Assembly: GCA_003221005.1 (NCBI GenBank)
Contig: QHTZ01000097.1
Coordinates: forward strand, 1 to 45,647
DNA from: Gemmatimonadota bacterium
GTDB lineage: Bacteria; Gemmatimonadota; Gemmatimonadetes; Gemmatimonadales; GWC2-71-9
DNA length: 45,647 nt
Direction: 5' to 3'
A model generated the notes under the pieces. The model was not told the origin of the DNA, did not search any database, and was given only the letters and a program-made list of their open reading frames with translations. This document shows positions 7,196 through 17,498 of this stretch, piece after piece (positions within the stretch are counted from its first letter, which is position 1; each line of letters begins with the position of its first letter). A program made the translations under genes and the position numbers.

Positions 7196-9697
7196 GTGCC
7201 TGACCCGATCGCAGACCTCCAAGCAGCGCTCGCCGACCGCTACGTCGTGCAGCGGGAGCTGGGGCGCGGTGGGATGGCCACGGTGTTTCTCGCCGCGGAT
7301 GTCAAGCACCGCCGTCCCGTTGCGCTGAAGGTGCTGCACTCCGAGCTCGCCGCCGCCATCGGGGCAGAGCGGTTCCTGCGCGAAATCGAGATCGCTGCCC
7401 GGCTGCAGCATCCTCACATCCTGCCGTTGTACGACTCAGGCGCCGCGCAGGGGTTCCTCTATTACGTCATGCCATACGTCGAGGGCGAGTCGCTGCGCGA
7501 GCGGCTCACCCGGGAAAAGCAGCTCCCCTTCGACGAGACGGTGCGCATTGCCTCCGAGGTCGCGAGTGCGTTGGCGTATGCGCACGGCCACGGCATCGTT
7601 CATCGCGATGTCAAACCCGAGAACATCATGCTAGCGGTGGGGACCGCGGTGGTGACGGACTTCGGCATCGCGCGAGCGATCACGGCGGCGGAGAACCGAC
7701 CCCTCACGCAGACCGGTACGATCCTGGGCACACCTGCCTACATGAGCCCCGAGCAAGCCACCGGGCAGACCGAACTGGACGGGCGGAGCGACGAGTACAG
7801 CCTCGCCTGCGTGGTTTACGAGATGCTGGTCGGGGAGCCGCCGTTCACGGGTCCCACGGCGCACGCGATCATCGCGCGGCACTCGCTCGATACCGTCTCC
7901 CCACCCTCGATCGTCCGCGCCACGATCCCCGAGGCCGCGGAGGACGCCATTCTGCGCGCGCTCGCGAAGGTCCCGGCCGACCGCTTCCCCACGACGACGC
8001 TGTTCGCGGATGCGCTGGCGCGGCCGTCGCGCGTGACGGGAGCCAGCCGCTGGACGGGGGCGTCGCGACCCGGGGTCATTCCGCGCCGGTGGCCCGTGCC
8101 ACGTGCCGTGCTTGGCGGCGTCGCCGTGCTTGCGGTGGTCGCGGCCGGTTGGGCCGCCGCCCGCGCGCTGCGGGGTCGCCCGGCGGCATCGGGCGAGCTC
8201 GATCCGCGCCACATCGCCGTGCTGTACTTCGAAGACTTGAGCGCTGGACACGCCCTCGGCTTCGTCGCGGACGGGTTGACCGAGGCGCTGATCGAGCAGC
8301 TCGGGCAGGTTCCATCGCTTGCGGTGATATCGCAGAACGGCGTGGCGCCGTACCGGAACCCCGACCTCGCGCCCGACAGCGTCGCCCGGGCCCTCGCGGT
8401 GGGAACGGTGGTGCGGGGAACCGTGGAGCCGGCCGGTGACCGCTACCGCGTCACCGTTCGTCTCATCGACGGCGCGAGTGGGGCGGACTTCCGACGCGCC
8501 AGCTTCGAGCAGCCACAGGGGAACTTGCTAGCGATCCGCGACAGCCTCGCGCGGGAGGTGGCCATCTTCCTGCGCGAACGGCTGGGCGAGGAGGTGGAGC
8601 TGCGCCAGGCGCGCGCCGGCACGAGCAGCGCGGCGGCGTGGTCGTTCCTGCAACAGGCGGAGAAAGCGCGGAAGATCGCTGAGGAGCACGTCGCCGGGGA
8701 CAGCCTGCCCGGCGCCTTCGCGAGCTTCAGTCGCGCCGACTCGCTGCTCGCGTTGGCGGAGGGCGCGGATCCGCGGTGGGCCGAACCGGTGGTGTTGCGC
8801 GGCCAGATCGCCTATCGGCGCGCCCGACTCGCGCCGAGCAAGCAGCTCGCGAGCCAATGGCTCACCGCGGCGCTCGCGCACGCGGAGCGGGCGCTGGCGC
8901 TCGTGCCCGGACTCCCCCCCGCCTTGGAGCTGCGTGGAGCCGCCCGCTACACGAGCTGGCTCCAGGAGCCCGCGGGCGATTCAGCGGCGCACGCGCGACT
9001 GCTGGCCGCCGCGCGCGAGGATCTCGAAGGCGCCACCCGGGCAGACCCGACGCTCGCCAGCGCGTTCAATACCCTGAGCCATCTCTACTATCAGGTGGAG
9101 GACGTGCCCGCGGCGGTGCTCGCGGCCCGCAAGGCATACGAACAGGATGCATATCTCCGGGCTGCAAACGACATCCTGTGGCGGCTGTTCATCGGGTCTT
9201 ATGATCTCGAGCAGTTCGGTCAGGCCCAGCGGTGGTGCGATGAGGGCGTGCATCGGTTTCCCGCCTACTACCGATTCACCGAGTGCCGTCTCGTTCTTAT
9301 GACCACCGATGCTGTGCGGCCCGCACCGACCGAGGCGTGGCGACTCTTGGCGCGCCTCGATTCGCTCACCCCAGCGCCGCAGCGGGCGCGGGGGCACCAT
9401 GAAGGACAGATGCTGGTGGGCGCGGTGCTCGCCCGAGCTGGCCTCAAGGACAGCGCGCGCCGCGTACTGGTGGCAGCGCGGCCCGACCGCGCCACCGACC
9501 CTCAGCAGGAGTTGCTCTCTTTTGAGGCATTCGCCCGCACCATCCTGGGAGATCGTGACACGGCGCTGGCCCTCCTCGAGCGCTACGTCGCCGCGAATCC
9601 CGCCCATGCGTTCAAACGGGGGGGCGACATCTCATGGTGGTGGCGGGACTTGCGAAACGACCCGCGGTTTTCCCGTCTCGAGCGAACGGAGCGTTGA
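7196..9697 (+). CDS. Transmembrane Ser/Thr protein kinase with TolB-like and TPR-like C-terminal region
   Basis: 833 residues with GTG start. Residues of about 16-280 form a Hanks-type kinase with all core motifs: glycine loop LGRGGMATV, Lys45 in VALKVL, HRDVKPEN, DFG in VVTDFGIAR, and GTPAYMSPEQ. A single membrane helix follows at about 302-320. The exterior part begins with a domain like that in TolB/FlgO-type regulators (IAVLYFEDLS, VADGLTEALIEQL, VVRGTVEPAGDRYRVTVRLID) and ends with helical repeats that look TPR-like. The layout is typical of the large kinase families of Gemmatimonadota and related soil phyla. Substrates are unknown. A lipoprotein gene follows 85 bp downstream. Confidence 0.92.
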   Translation: MPDPIADLQAALADRYVVQRELGRGGMATVFLAADVKHRRPVALKVLHSELAAAIGAERFLREIEIAARLQHPHILPLYDSGAAQGFLYYVMPYVEGESLRERLTREKQLPFDETVRIASEVASALAYAHGHGIVHRDVKPENIMLAVGTAVVTDFGIARAITAAENRPLTQTGTILGTPAYMSPEQATGQTELDGRSDEYSLACVVYEMLVGEPPFTGPTAHAIIARHSLDTVSPPSIVRATIPEAAEDAILRALAKVPADRFPTTTLFADALARPSRVTGASRWTGASRPGVIPRRWPVPRAVLGGVAVLAVVAAGWAAARALRGRPAASGELDPRHIAVLYFEDLSAGHALGFVADGLTEALIEQLGQVPSLAVISQNGVAPYRNPDLAPDSVARALAVGTVVRGTVEPAGDRYRVTVRLIDGASGADFRRASFEQPQGNLLAIRDSLAREVAIFLRERLGEEVELRQARAGTSSAAAWSFLQQAEKARKIAEEHVAGDSLPGAFASFSRADSLLALAEGADPRWAEPVVLRGQIAYRRARLAPSKQLASQWLTAALAHAERALALVPGLPPALELRGAARYTSWLQEPAGDSAAHARLLAAAREDLEGATRADPTLASAFNTLSHLYYQVEDVPAAVLAARKAYEQDAYLRAANDILWRLFIGSYDLEQFGQAQRWCDEGVHRFPAYYRFTECRLVLMTTDAVRPAPTEAWRLLARLDSLTPAPQRARGHHEGQMLVGAVLARAGLKDSARRVLVAARPDRATDPQQELLSFEAFARTILGDRDTALALLERYVAANPAHAFKRGGDISWWWRDLRNDPRFSRLERTER

Positions 9698-9782
9698 GCG
9701 GGCACACGTCTTGCGACCGTGCAGGTGAAAAGGTCGCCTGTGTTGCGCTCACGCCACGGGCGGCCGACAGCGGGAGTGCTCC

Positions 9783-11186
9783 ATGCAACGCTGGAGTCTC
9801 TGCTTCATCGCCGCCGCCATGGCGGTGCTGGCTTGCCAGAGCGACGCGCCGGTGGGCTCGCGATCTACCCGCCCCGCGGCGGACATCAGCGACGGCAACC
9901 ATCTGGCGAACTGTGCGACGCCGATCAACACGTGCGTCCCCAGCAACCCGCACTTCTATTTCTTACCGCCGATGGTGAAGACCCCCAGCTTCTCCGGCAC
10001 CTTCAACCCGAGCCTCGTCCCCACCGTCACGATTTGCGCACTCGCCCTTGACGGCAGTCAGGCGTGCGACGCGACTCAACCCGTCATCAATCCGGGACCG
10101 GTGCAGGTCGACGCCGCCGACCAGCAATACCAGGTCAACTGGCGGACCGATCCGACGACAGTCTTCGTGGGCGAAACGTACCGCGTGATGGCATTCGCGG
10201 GGTCGCGCGAGCTGGGGTTCGCGGACGTCGTGCCGGTCGACAACGGGAGCGGGTTCCAGGACCCGGCGACCGGGGATACCATCTGGCTCGTCGACGGCAG
10301 CACGCTGCCGATCAAGTTCCGGATCGAGGTCGGCGCCCTGTGCCAGAGGAACGCGGATTGCGGCGAAGCGACCATCGGGCCGGCGGGGGGCACGGTCATC
10401 ACGAGCACGCACCTCGCCGGCGCGTTCTTCCCGGAAGGCGCCTTGACGCAGAACGAAACGGTCGTGATCCAGCCGAGCTCGACCGTCCCGTGCATTCCCG
10501 TGAACCTGCTGCAACGCGAGGGGTGCTACACGTTCACGACCGATCCGGGGCCGGCGTCGTTCCAGGTCCCGGTGCGCGTGGGGATCTGCGCGGAAGTCGA
10601 CGGTCTCACGCCCGACCAAATCCACGCGCTGCTCCTCTACAAGGCGGACCCGGCGCCGGGCGACGTGCTCAGCGAGATCGTGACGCCATTGCAGAATGCA
10701 CCGGCCTCCTTCCTCTCGTGCGAAGGTCTGGCGCTCCGCCCGCGCAGCGTGTGGGATCGGCTGGCGCAGCTGCTGCTTCCCAAGCCGCTGTTTGCGACGC
10801 ACCTGGGAATGGGGGGTGATACTGACTCCTTCTCCCGCATCGGTTGGGGTTTGCCACCGCTCATGCTCAAGGTCCTCGGGACGGATAACCAATCCGCGCT
10901 CGTCGGAAGCGCGGTGCCGAACGCGCCCGCGGTGACGCTCGTCAACCCCATCGACCAAACGCCCGTCGCCGGCCTCCCAGTGACGTTCACGGTGGGCGCG
11001 GGGAGCGGCTTGGTTGGTGGCCGCAGCTCCATCGAAGTTCGCAGCGGACCGGCGGGCGTCGCGGCCGTCGCGTGGACGCTCGGTCAACTCGGCACGAACA
11101 CGCTCACCGTGAGCGAGATCGGCGCGAGCGGCAGTCCGCAGGTCTTCACCGCGACGGGATTGGCGCCTCTCAACCCGCTACCGTAG
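9783..11186 (+). CDS. Large exported lipoprotein with ZU5-like and Ig-like (Big-1) domains
   Basis: 467 residues. The signal peptide ends AVLACQS, with the probable lipidated Cys at residue 18. After a Cys-rich N-terminal region, a segment GPAGGTVITSTHLAGAFFPEGAL resembles the start of ZU5 domains (GGTV followed by PxGAL). The C-terminal about 90 residues (LVGSAVPNAPAV, VAGLPVTFTV, GVAAVAWTLGQLGTNTLTV) match the pattern of bacterial Ig-like group 1 repeats. Such proteins are surface or periplasmic structural proteins. A GGGAG ribosome-binding site precedes the ATG. It may belong to the same transcript as the kinase upstream, but a functional link is not shown. Confidence 0.78.
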   Translation: MQRWSLCFIAAAMAVLACQSDAPVGSRSTRPAADISDGNHLANCATPINTCVPSNPHFYFLPPMVKTPSFSGTFNPSLVPTVTICALALDGSQACDATQPVINPGPVQVDAADQQYQVNWRTDPTTVFVGETYRVMAFAGSRELGFADVVPVDNGSGFQDPATGDTIWLVDGSTLPIKFRIEVGALCQRNADCGEATIGPAGGTVITSTHLAGAFFPEGALTQNETVVIQPSSTVPCIPVNLLQREGCYTFTTDPGPASFQVPVRVGICAEVDGLTPDQIHALLLYKADPAPGDVLSEIVTPLQNAPASFLSCEGLALRPRSVWDRLAQLLLPKPLFATHLGMGGDTDSFSRIGWGLPPLMLKVLGTDNQSALVGSAVPNAPAVTLVNPIDQTPVAGLPVTFTVGAGSGLVGGRSSIEVRSGPAGVAAVAWTLGQLGTNTLTVSEIGASGSPQVFTATGLAPLNPLP

Positions 11187-11232
11187 TCCATCGTCGTTTA
11201 CGCGCAGTTGGCGCGCGGCTAGTTTCAACTCC

Positions 11233-12075
11233 GTGCGCCCCACCACCCTCGGAGTGATCGGCCTGGGCGCGATCGGTGGTTCGGTCGCGCGCCAGGCGAA
11301 GCAGGCCGGCATTGGCGCGGTGCTCGGCTGGTCCCCGGACGCGGCCGAACGGGCGGCGGCGCTGCGGCTCGGCGCGCTCGACGATGCGCCGGCCCAGCCG
11401 GCCGACGTCGCGCGCCGGGCCCAGCTGCTCGTCCTCGCCGCCCCGCCCGCCGCCAATCTCCAGCTGCTCGACACGCTGCACTCTCACCTCTCCTCACGTT
11501 CCCTCGTCACGGATGTCGGCTCAGTCAAACGCGCGATCGTGGCACGCGCCGAGGCGCTGGGGTGCGCCGCGCAGTTCGCCGGCAGTCACCCGCTCGCCGG
11601 CACGCACGCGAATGGCTTCGATGCTTCCCGGCCGGGTCTGTTCGCGGGCGCTGTGGTGTATGTGACGCCGACGCGGAATGGGGCCGCGGCGGCGCGGGAA
11701 GTGGCGCATTTCTGGGAGGCGGTGTGCGACGCTCGCCCGGTGATCGTGGACGCGGCGGCGCACGACACGCAGATGGCGATCACGAGCCACCTCCCCCAGG
11801 TGATCGCGTCGCTGCTTGGGCGCTATCTTGCCGAGCATGCGCCACCGGGAACGACCCTCGGACCGGGGGCGAAGGACACGACCCGTCTCGCCGCGAGCGA
11901 GCCAGGGCTGTGGACGGAAATCCTGCTGATGAACCGCGACGTGCTGCTCCCCGCACTGCGGGCGCTGGAAGAGCCGCTGGGCGAGCTTGAGCACGCGCTC
12001 GAGTGTGGGGACGCTGGCGCCGTGGCAGCGTGGCTCGGGCGCGGGGCGGCGTGGCGCCGCAGGATCGACGCGTGA
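11233..12075 (+). CDS. tyrA: Prephenate dehydrogenase (TyrA)
   Basis: 280 residues with GTG start. The enzyme oxidatively decarboxylates prephenate to 4-hydroxyphenylpyruvate for tyrosine synthesis. The N-terminal Rossmann fold has GVIGLGAIGGSVAR. The conserved LVTDVGSVK and GSHPLAGTHANGF are prephenate-dehydrogenase signatures, and AAHDTQMAITSHLPQV is the helical C-terminal domain with its His. There is no ACT domain, so feedback inhibition by that route is not expected. Its stop overlaps the aroA GTG by 4 nt (GTGA), so the two are translationally coupled within one aromatic amino acid operon. Confidence 0.93.
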   Translation: MRPTTLGVIGLGAIGGSVARQAKQAGIGAVLGWSPDAAERAAALRLGALDDAPAQPADVARRAQLLVLAAPPAANLQLLDTLHSHLSSRSLVTDVGSVKRAIVARAEALGCAAQFAGSHPLAGTHANGFDASRPGLFAGAVVYVTPTRNGAAAAREVAHFWEAVCDARPVIVDAAAHDTQMAITSHLPQVIASLLGRYLAEHAPPGTTLGPGAKDTTRLAASEPGLWTEILLMNRDVLLPALRALEEPLGELEHALECGDAGAVAAWLGRGAAWRRRIDA

Positions 12076-13361
12076 ACGTGTCGGGGGTGGTCCGGCCGCC
12101 GGGCGACAAAAGCATCTCCCACCGGGCGCTGCTTGTGAGCGCCCTGGCGGGGGGCAGGGGCACGAGCGAGTTCACCGGCCTGCTCGCCGGGGAGGACGTA
12201 AAGAGCACGGCGCGCGTGCTGCGCCAGCTGGGCGTGGAGATCTCGACCCTGCGGGACGGGGCGACGGTCGCAGTGCGCGCCAAGCGCTTGACGTCTCCCG
12301 CCTCCCGGTTGCATTGCGGCAACTCGGGAACCACCGCGCGGCTGCTGCTCGGCGTCCTCGCGGGCCAGCGGTTCCAGGCGCGTCTCACCGGCGACGCTTC
12401 GCTGCGTCGCCGCCCCATGCGCCGCGTGACCGAGCCGCTGCGGGCCATGGGGGCCGAGATCCGGGAAGAACGGGGCGATTCACTTCCGCTCTCGATCCGG
12501 GGTGGCCGGCTGCACCCCGTGAGCTACACGACTCCTGTCGCAAGCGCGCAGGTGAAAAGCGCGCTGCTCCTCGCGGCGCTCACGGGCAACGTCGCGGTCA
12601 CCATACGGGAGCCCTACCGCTCGCGCGATCACACCGAGCGACTGTTCGTGCATCTGGGACTGGACCTGCGCGAGCGGCAAAGCGTCATCAGCTTTCAGCC
12701 GTCGGCCCAGAGGGTCCCGCCATTCCACCTCGCTGTGCCGGGGGACGCGTCGTCGGCGGCGTTTCTCGTCGCCGCAGCGGCGCTCGCCGAACGCGGCGAG
12801 CTGCTGGTTGAGAATGTCGGAGTGAACCCGACGCGCACGGGATTCCTCGTGGTGCTCGAGCGCATGGGCGCGCACGTCGAGCGGTTGAATCTGCGCGACC
12901 AGGGCGGGGAGCCGGTGGCCGATCTGCTCGTGCGCTCCGCCGCACAACTCAGCGGCACCGCAGTGAGCGCGGCTGAGATTCCGACCCTGGTGGACGAAGT
13001 CCCGATCCTCGCCGTCCTCGCGAGCCGCGCCGGCGGGGGGGCGGAGACGGTGTTCCGGGAAGTCGGGGAGCTGCGCGTCAAGGAGAGCAACCGTCTCGAG
13101 CTCGTCGCGGCGAACCTGCGGGCCGTCGGAGTCGAGGCGGAGGCGCGCGGCAACGATCTGCACGTGCGCGGGACGGAGCGGCCGCCGCGCGGCCGGGTGG
13201 ACACGGCGCGCGACCACCGTCTGGCGATGGCGTTCGCGGTGCTGGGCGCGCTGCCGGGGGCCGAGGTGGAGCTCTCGGAGCGGAAATCGGTGGCGATCAG
13301 TTACCCCGCGTTCTTCGCCGACCTCCGGCGCATCGGGTCGAATGCGCGTCATCGCGGTTGA
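12072..13361 (+). CDS. aroA: 3-phosphoshikimate 1-carboxyvinyltransferase (EPSP synthase)
   Basis: 429 residues. It transfers enolpyruvyl from PEP to shikimate-3-phosphate, step six of the shikimate pathway. The motifs are GDKSISHRALL, HCGNSGTTARLLLG, RRRPMRRV, PGDASSAAF, RVKESNRLE and DHRLAMAF. The GNSGTT and GDASLRRRPM forms resemble the type found in Bacillus rather than that of E. coli. The start is the GTG inside the tyrA stop (GTGA). The segment VISFQPSAQRV (around residues 206-216), just before the PGD motif, is encoded partly by a heptamer repeat also found upstream of the biotin carboxylase gene. The 3' end overlaps cmk by 20 nt. Confidence 0.95.
   Translation: MNVSGVVRPPGDKSISHRALLVSALAGGRGTSEFTGLLAGEDVKSTARVLRQLGVEISTLRDGATVAVRAKRLTSPASRLHCGNSGTTARLLLGVLAGQRFQARLTGDASLRRRPMRRVTEPLRAMGAEIREERGDSLPLSIRGGRLHPVSYTTPVASAQVKSALLLAALTGNVAVTIREPYRSRDHTERLFVHLGLDLRERQSVISFQPSAQRVPPFHLAVPGDASSAAFLVAAAALAERGELLVENVGVNPTRTGFLVVLERMGAHVERLNLRDQGGEPVADLLVRSAAQLSGTAVSAAEIPTLVDEVPILAVLASRAGGGAETVFREVGELRVKESNRLELVAANLRAVGVEAEARGNDLHVRGTERPPRGRVDTARDHRLAMAFAVLGALPGAEVELSERKSVAISYPAFFADLRRIGSNARHRG
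12687..12707 (+). repeat. Heptamer repeat copy inside aroA
   Basis: ATCAGCT TTCAGCC GTCGGCC: three 7-nt units. The first 20 nt match, with two mismatches, the reverse complement of the TGATGGC/TGAAAGC array at 18441-18475. It is translated as part of an EPSP-synthase loop. Confidence 0.5.
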
Positions 13362-14043
13362 CGGGCCCGCCGCCTCCGGGAAGTCGTCCACGGCCCAGGC
13401 GGTGGCCCGGCGCCTCGGCTGGGGACATCTCGACTCCGGCGCGTTGTATCGGGCGATAACGCTCGCGACCCTCGATAACATCGGCGACGGGGCAGGGGGA
13501 CGTGGGACGGGGGAGGAGTGGTCGCCGCAGCGCATCCTGGCGCTCGCGGAGGACCTTCCCGTCCGGTTGGTGCTGGTGCAGGATGTGTTCCGGCCGGAGG
13601 TCGCCGGAGTCGGCGTGGACGAGGCGATCCGCTCGGAGCGCGTGACGCGCCGGGTGTCGGAGGTCGCCGCCATCCCCGAAGTGCGCCGCTGGGTGAATGC
13701 GCGGCAGCGGGAGGCGGCGCGCGACCATCCGGTGGGCGTCGTGGTGGACGGACGCGACATCGGCACGGTCGTGTTTCCCGACGCCCCCCTCAAGATCTTC
13801 CTGACGGCGGGCCCGGAGGAGCGGGCGCGCCGGCGACTGGCGCAGCGCGGTGAGCGCACCAGCCCGGACGAGCTGCGCCGCGAGGCCGATGCTCTGGCGG
13901 CTCGGGACCGCGCCGACTCGAGCCGGCCAGTCGCTCCCTTGAAGCCCGCCGCCGACGCGCTCCTGCTCGACACCACCGCGCTGTCGCTCGACGAGCAGGT
14001 GGCGCGCGTCGTCGCGCTGGCGCGCGAGCGGTTCCCCGGGTAG
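13342..14043 (+). CDS. cmk: Cytidylate kinase (CMP/dCMP kinase)
   Basis: 233 residues. It phosphorylates CMP and dCMP with ATP. The P-loop GPAASGKSST lies at residues 8-17, and the family motifs LDSGALYRA, VVVDGRDIGTVVFPDA, KIFLTA and RDRADSSRPVAPL follow. The aroA-cmk-rpsA order is widely conserved. The gene overlaps aroA by 20 nt. A Gly-rich insert GDGAGGRGTGEEW (residues of about 48-60) is encoded by a G-rich heptamer array and lies where relatives have a short loop. Confidence 0.95.
   Translation: MRVIAVDGPAASGKSSTAQAVARRLGWGHLDSGALYRAITLATLDNIGDGAGGRGTGEEWSPQRILALAEDLPVRLVLVQDVFRPEVAGVGVDEAIRSERVTRRVSEVAAIPEVRRWVNARQREAARDHPVGVVVDGRDIGTVVFPDAPLKIFLTAGPEERARRRLAQRGERTSPDELRREADALAARDRADSSRPVAPLKPAADALLLDTTALSLDEQVARVVALARERFPG
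13486..13520 (+). repeat. G-rich heptamer array inside cmk
   Basis: GACGGGG CAGGGGG ACGTGGG ACGGGGG AGGAGTG: five 7-nt units sharing an ACGGGGG-like core. They encode the Gly-rich insert in cytidylate kinase and keep the frame. Confidence 0.5.
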
Positions 14044-14116
14044 GTTTCGCGCGTTCCGGCCCTGGCACATGTGCCCGGGCGAACTCTCAAACCAGCAACC
14101 GGACCGGTGTAACTGC

Positions 14117-15832
14117 ATGTTGGTCGACACGTTGGACCCGGAGTCAAAATCCGAAGGTCCGCCCACGCCCGTCGTTCATTCCCACCTGCGCGTTCGCCCC
14201 GATCTCCAAGAAGAGTACTCGCCGGACGAAATCGCCAAGATGACGGAGCTGTACGAGGGCACGCTCTCGAACATCGAAGAGGGCGAGATCGTCAAGTCCA
14301 AGGTGCTCCGTGTGACCGACACGGCCGTCATCCTCGACGTGGGATTCAAGTCAGAGGGGGCGGTGTCGATCGACGAGTTCAAGGATCCCCATAGCCTCAA
14401 AGAGGGCGACGAGATCGAGGTGTTCCTCGAGCACCTCGAGGACCAGGAAGGTGCGGTCGTCCTGTCGAAGAAGAAGGCCGACTTCATGCGGGTGTGGGAG
14501 CGGATCCGCGAGGCCTACGAGCGGGACGAGGCGGTCGCCGGGACGCTGGTGAAGAAGATCAAGGGTGGTGTCGTCGTGGATCTGATGGGCGTGGACGCCT
14601 TCCTGCCGGGGAGCCAGATCGCGTTGCGGCGCGTGCCCAACATCGACGAGCTGCTCGGGCAAAGCTTCGAGTTCAAGATCATCAAGCTCAACAAGCGACG
14701 CCGCAACATCGTGGTGAGCCGGCGCGTGCTGCTCGAGGCCGAGCGCAAGACCAAGCGCGACGTCCTGATGAAGGAGCTGCAGGTGAGCCAGGTGCGCAAG
14801 GGAATCGTGAAGAACATCACCGATTTCGGCGCCTTCATCGATCTGGGCGGCGTGGACGGCCTGCTGCACATCACCGACATGAGCTACGGCCGCGTCTCGC
14901 ATCCTTCCGAGGCCGTGCACATCGGCCAGGAGGTCGAGGTGAAGGTGCTCGACATCGATTGGGAGCGCGAGCGCATCAGCCTCGGCCTGAAGCAGCTCCA
15001 GGCGTACCCCTGGAAGAACGTCGCCGCCAAGTATCCCGTCGGCACCCGGGTGCAGGGCAAGGTGGTCTCGATCACCAACTACGGCGCGTTCGTGGAGCTC
15101 GAGCCCGGGATCGAAGGGCTCGTGCACATCTCCGAGATGAGCTGGACACGCAACGTCCGCCACCCCTCCAAGATCGTGTCCATCGGCGAGACCATCGAAG
15201 CGGTCGTGCTCAAGGTCGACGAGACCGAGGAAAAGGTGTCCCTCGGGATGAAGCAGACCGAGGAAGATCCCTGGATGGCATTGCCGCAGAAGTACCCGGT
15301 GGGCACGCGCCTCAAGGGCAAGGTCCGCAATCTCACCTCGTTCGGCGCCTTCGTGGAGATCGAGCCTGGGATCGACGGCCTGATCCACATTTCCGACATG
15401 TCCTGGACCAAGCGCATCCAGCATCCTTCGGAGGTCGTCAAGAAGGGTGACGAGGTCGAGGTGTTGATCCTGAACGTCGACGCCGAGAACAAGCGCATCT
15501 CTCTCGGCCTCAAGCAGGCCGAAGAGGATCCGTGGCTGAGGATTGGGGAGACGTACCCTGTCGGCACCGAGCTGCGGGGCCGCATCGTCCGGCCCATGGA
15601 CAAGGGCGCCGTGGTGGATCTGGGGCACGACATCGAGGGATTCATCCCGATGTCGCAGTTCGGCATCCCGGACGTGCAGAACCCCGCCGATGCGGTGAAA
15701 GAAGGGCAACCGGTGGAGCTGAAGGTGCTGGAGGTCGACCCGATTCACCATCGGATTGTCCTCGCCGCGACCGGTTGGCCGAAGGAAGAGCCGCAGGAGC
15801 CAGTAAAGACGGACGCCCCGGCAGACGCCTAG
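14117..15832 (+). CDS. rpsA: 30S ribosomal protein S1
   Basis: 571 residues with six S1 RNA-binding domains, which begin near EGEIVKSKVLRV, VAGTLVKKIKGG, VRKGIVKNITDFGAF, GTRVQGKVVSITNYGAF, GTRLKGKVRNLTSFGAF and GTELRGRIVRPMDKGAV. Repeats 3-5 are the canonical GAFVE..GLIHIS type. S1 helps the 30S subunit capture mRNAs with weak leaders. The start is put at ATG 14117 (MLVDTLDPES); the frame is open to an ATG at 14069. No Shine-Dalgarno sequence is seen before either, as is common for autoregulated rpsA genes. A palindrome GGCACATGTGCC (14064-14075) lies in the leader. Confidence 0.95.
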   Translation: MLVDTLDPESKSEGPPTPVVHSHLRVRPDLQEEYSPDEIAKMTELYEGTLSNIEEGEIVKSKVLRVTDTAVILDVGFKSEGAVSIDEFKDPHSLKEGDEIEVFLEHLEDQEGAVVLSKKKADFMRVWERIREAYERDEAVAGTLVKKIKGGVVVDLMGVDAFLPGSQIALRRVPNIDELLGQSFEFKIIKLNKRRRNIVVSRRVLLEAERKTKRDVLMKELQVSQVRKGIVKNITDFGAFIDLGGVDGLLHITDMSYGRVSHPSEAVHIGQEVEVKVLDIDWERERISLGLKQLQAYPWKNVAAKYPVGTRVQGKVVSITNYGAFVELEPGIEGLVHISEMSWTRNVRHPSKIVSIGETIEAVVLKVDETEEKVSLGMKQTEEDPWMALPQKYPVGTRLKGKVRNLTSFGAFVEIEPGIDGLIHISDMSWTKRIQHPSEVVKKGDEVEVLILNVDAENKRISLGLKQAEEDPWLRIGETYPVGTELRGRIVRPMDKGAVVDLGHDIEGFIPMSQFGIPDVQNPADAVKEGQPVELKVLEVDPIHHRIVLAATGWPKEEPQEPVKTDAPADA

Positions 15833-15837
15833 GCGTC
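15824..15837. repeat. Palindrome spanning the rpsA stop codon
   Basis: GACGCCTAGGCGTC is a perfect 14-bp palindrome with the TAG stop at its centre. GACGCC then recurs at the left arm of the large inverted repeat that follows. Confidence 0.5.
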
Positions 15838-15838
15838 C

Positions 15839-15918
15839 AGACGCCGAGTGGACGTAAGGGGTGAGTGGTCAGGAGAGGCTTCTCCTGGCCACTTTTCACT
15901 CATATCCACTCGGCGTCT
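15839..15918 (+). terminator. Large nested hairpin after rpsA
   Basis: The outer arms AGACGCCGAGTGGA (15839-15852) and TCCACTCGGCGTCT (15905-15918) are perfect 14-bp inverted repeats. Inside lies a second stem, AGTGGTCAGGAGA (15864-15876) with TCTCCTGGCCACT (15881-15893, one G-T pair), loop GGCT, followed by TTTT. The inner stem plus T-run is a good intrinsic terminator for the tyrA-aroA-cmk-rpsA operon. The outer arms make the whole look like a small palindromic element. Confidence 0.75.
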
Positions 15919-15974
15919 CGGCATCGTCGCGTCTCCCTATCCGTCCTGGCGCCTCCCGCCCTAGATTTTGCGCC

Positions 15975-17478
<1,504 letters not shown>

Positions 17479-17498
<20 letters not shown>

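Noticed and set aside
12480-14147. Minus-strand ORF (555 codons) opposite aroA and cmk
   Set aside because: Covers two well-supported plus-strand genes and is Ser/Arg-rich with no motifs.
14351-15751. Minus-strand ORF (466 codons) opposite rpsA
   Set aside because: Repeating Asp/Leu/His pattern arises from the S1 repeats read in reverse; no independent support.
15839-15918. Insertion sequence remnant
   Set aside because: No transposase fragment or target-site duplication seen; kept only as a palindromic unit with terminator function.
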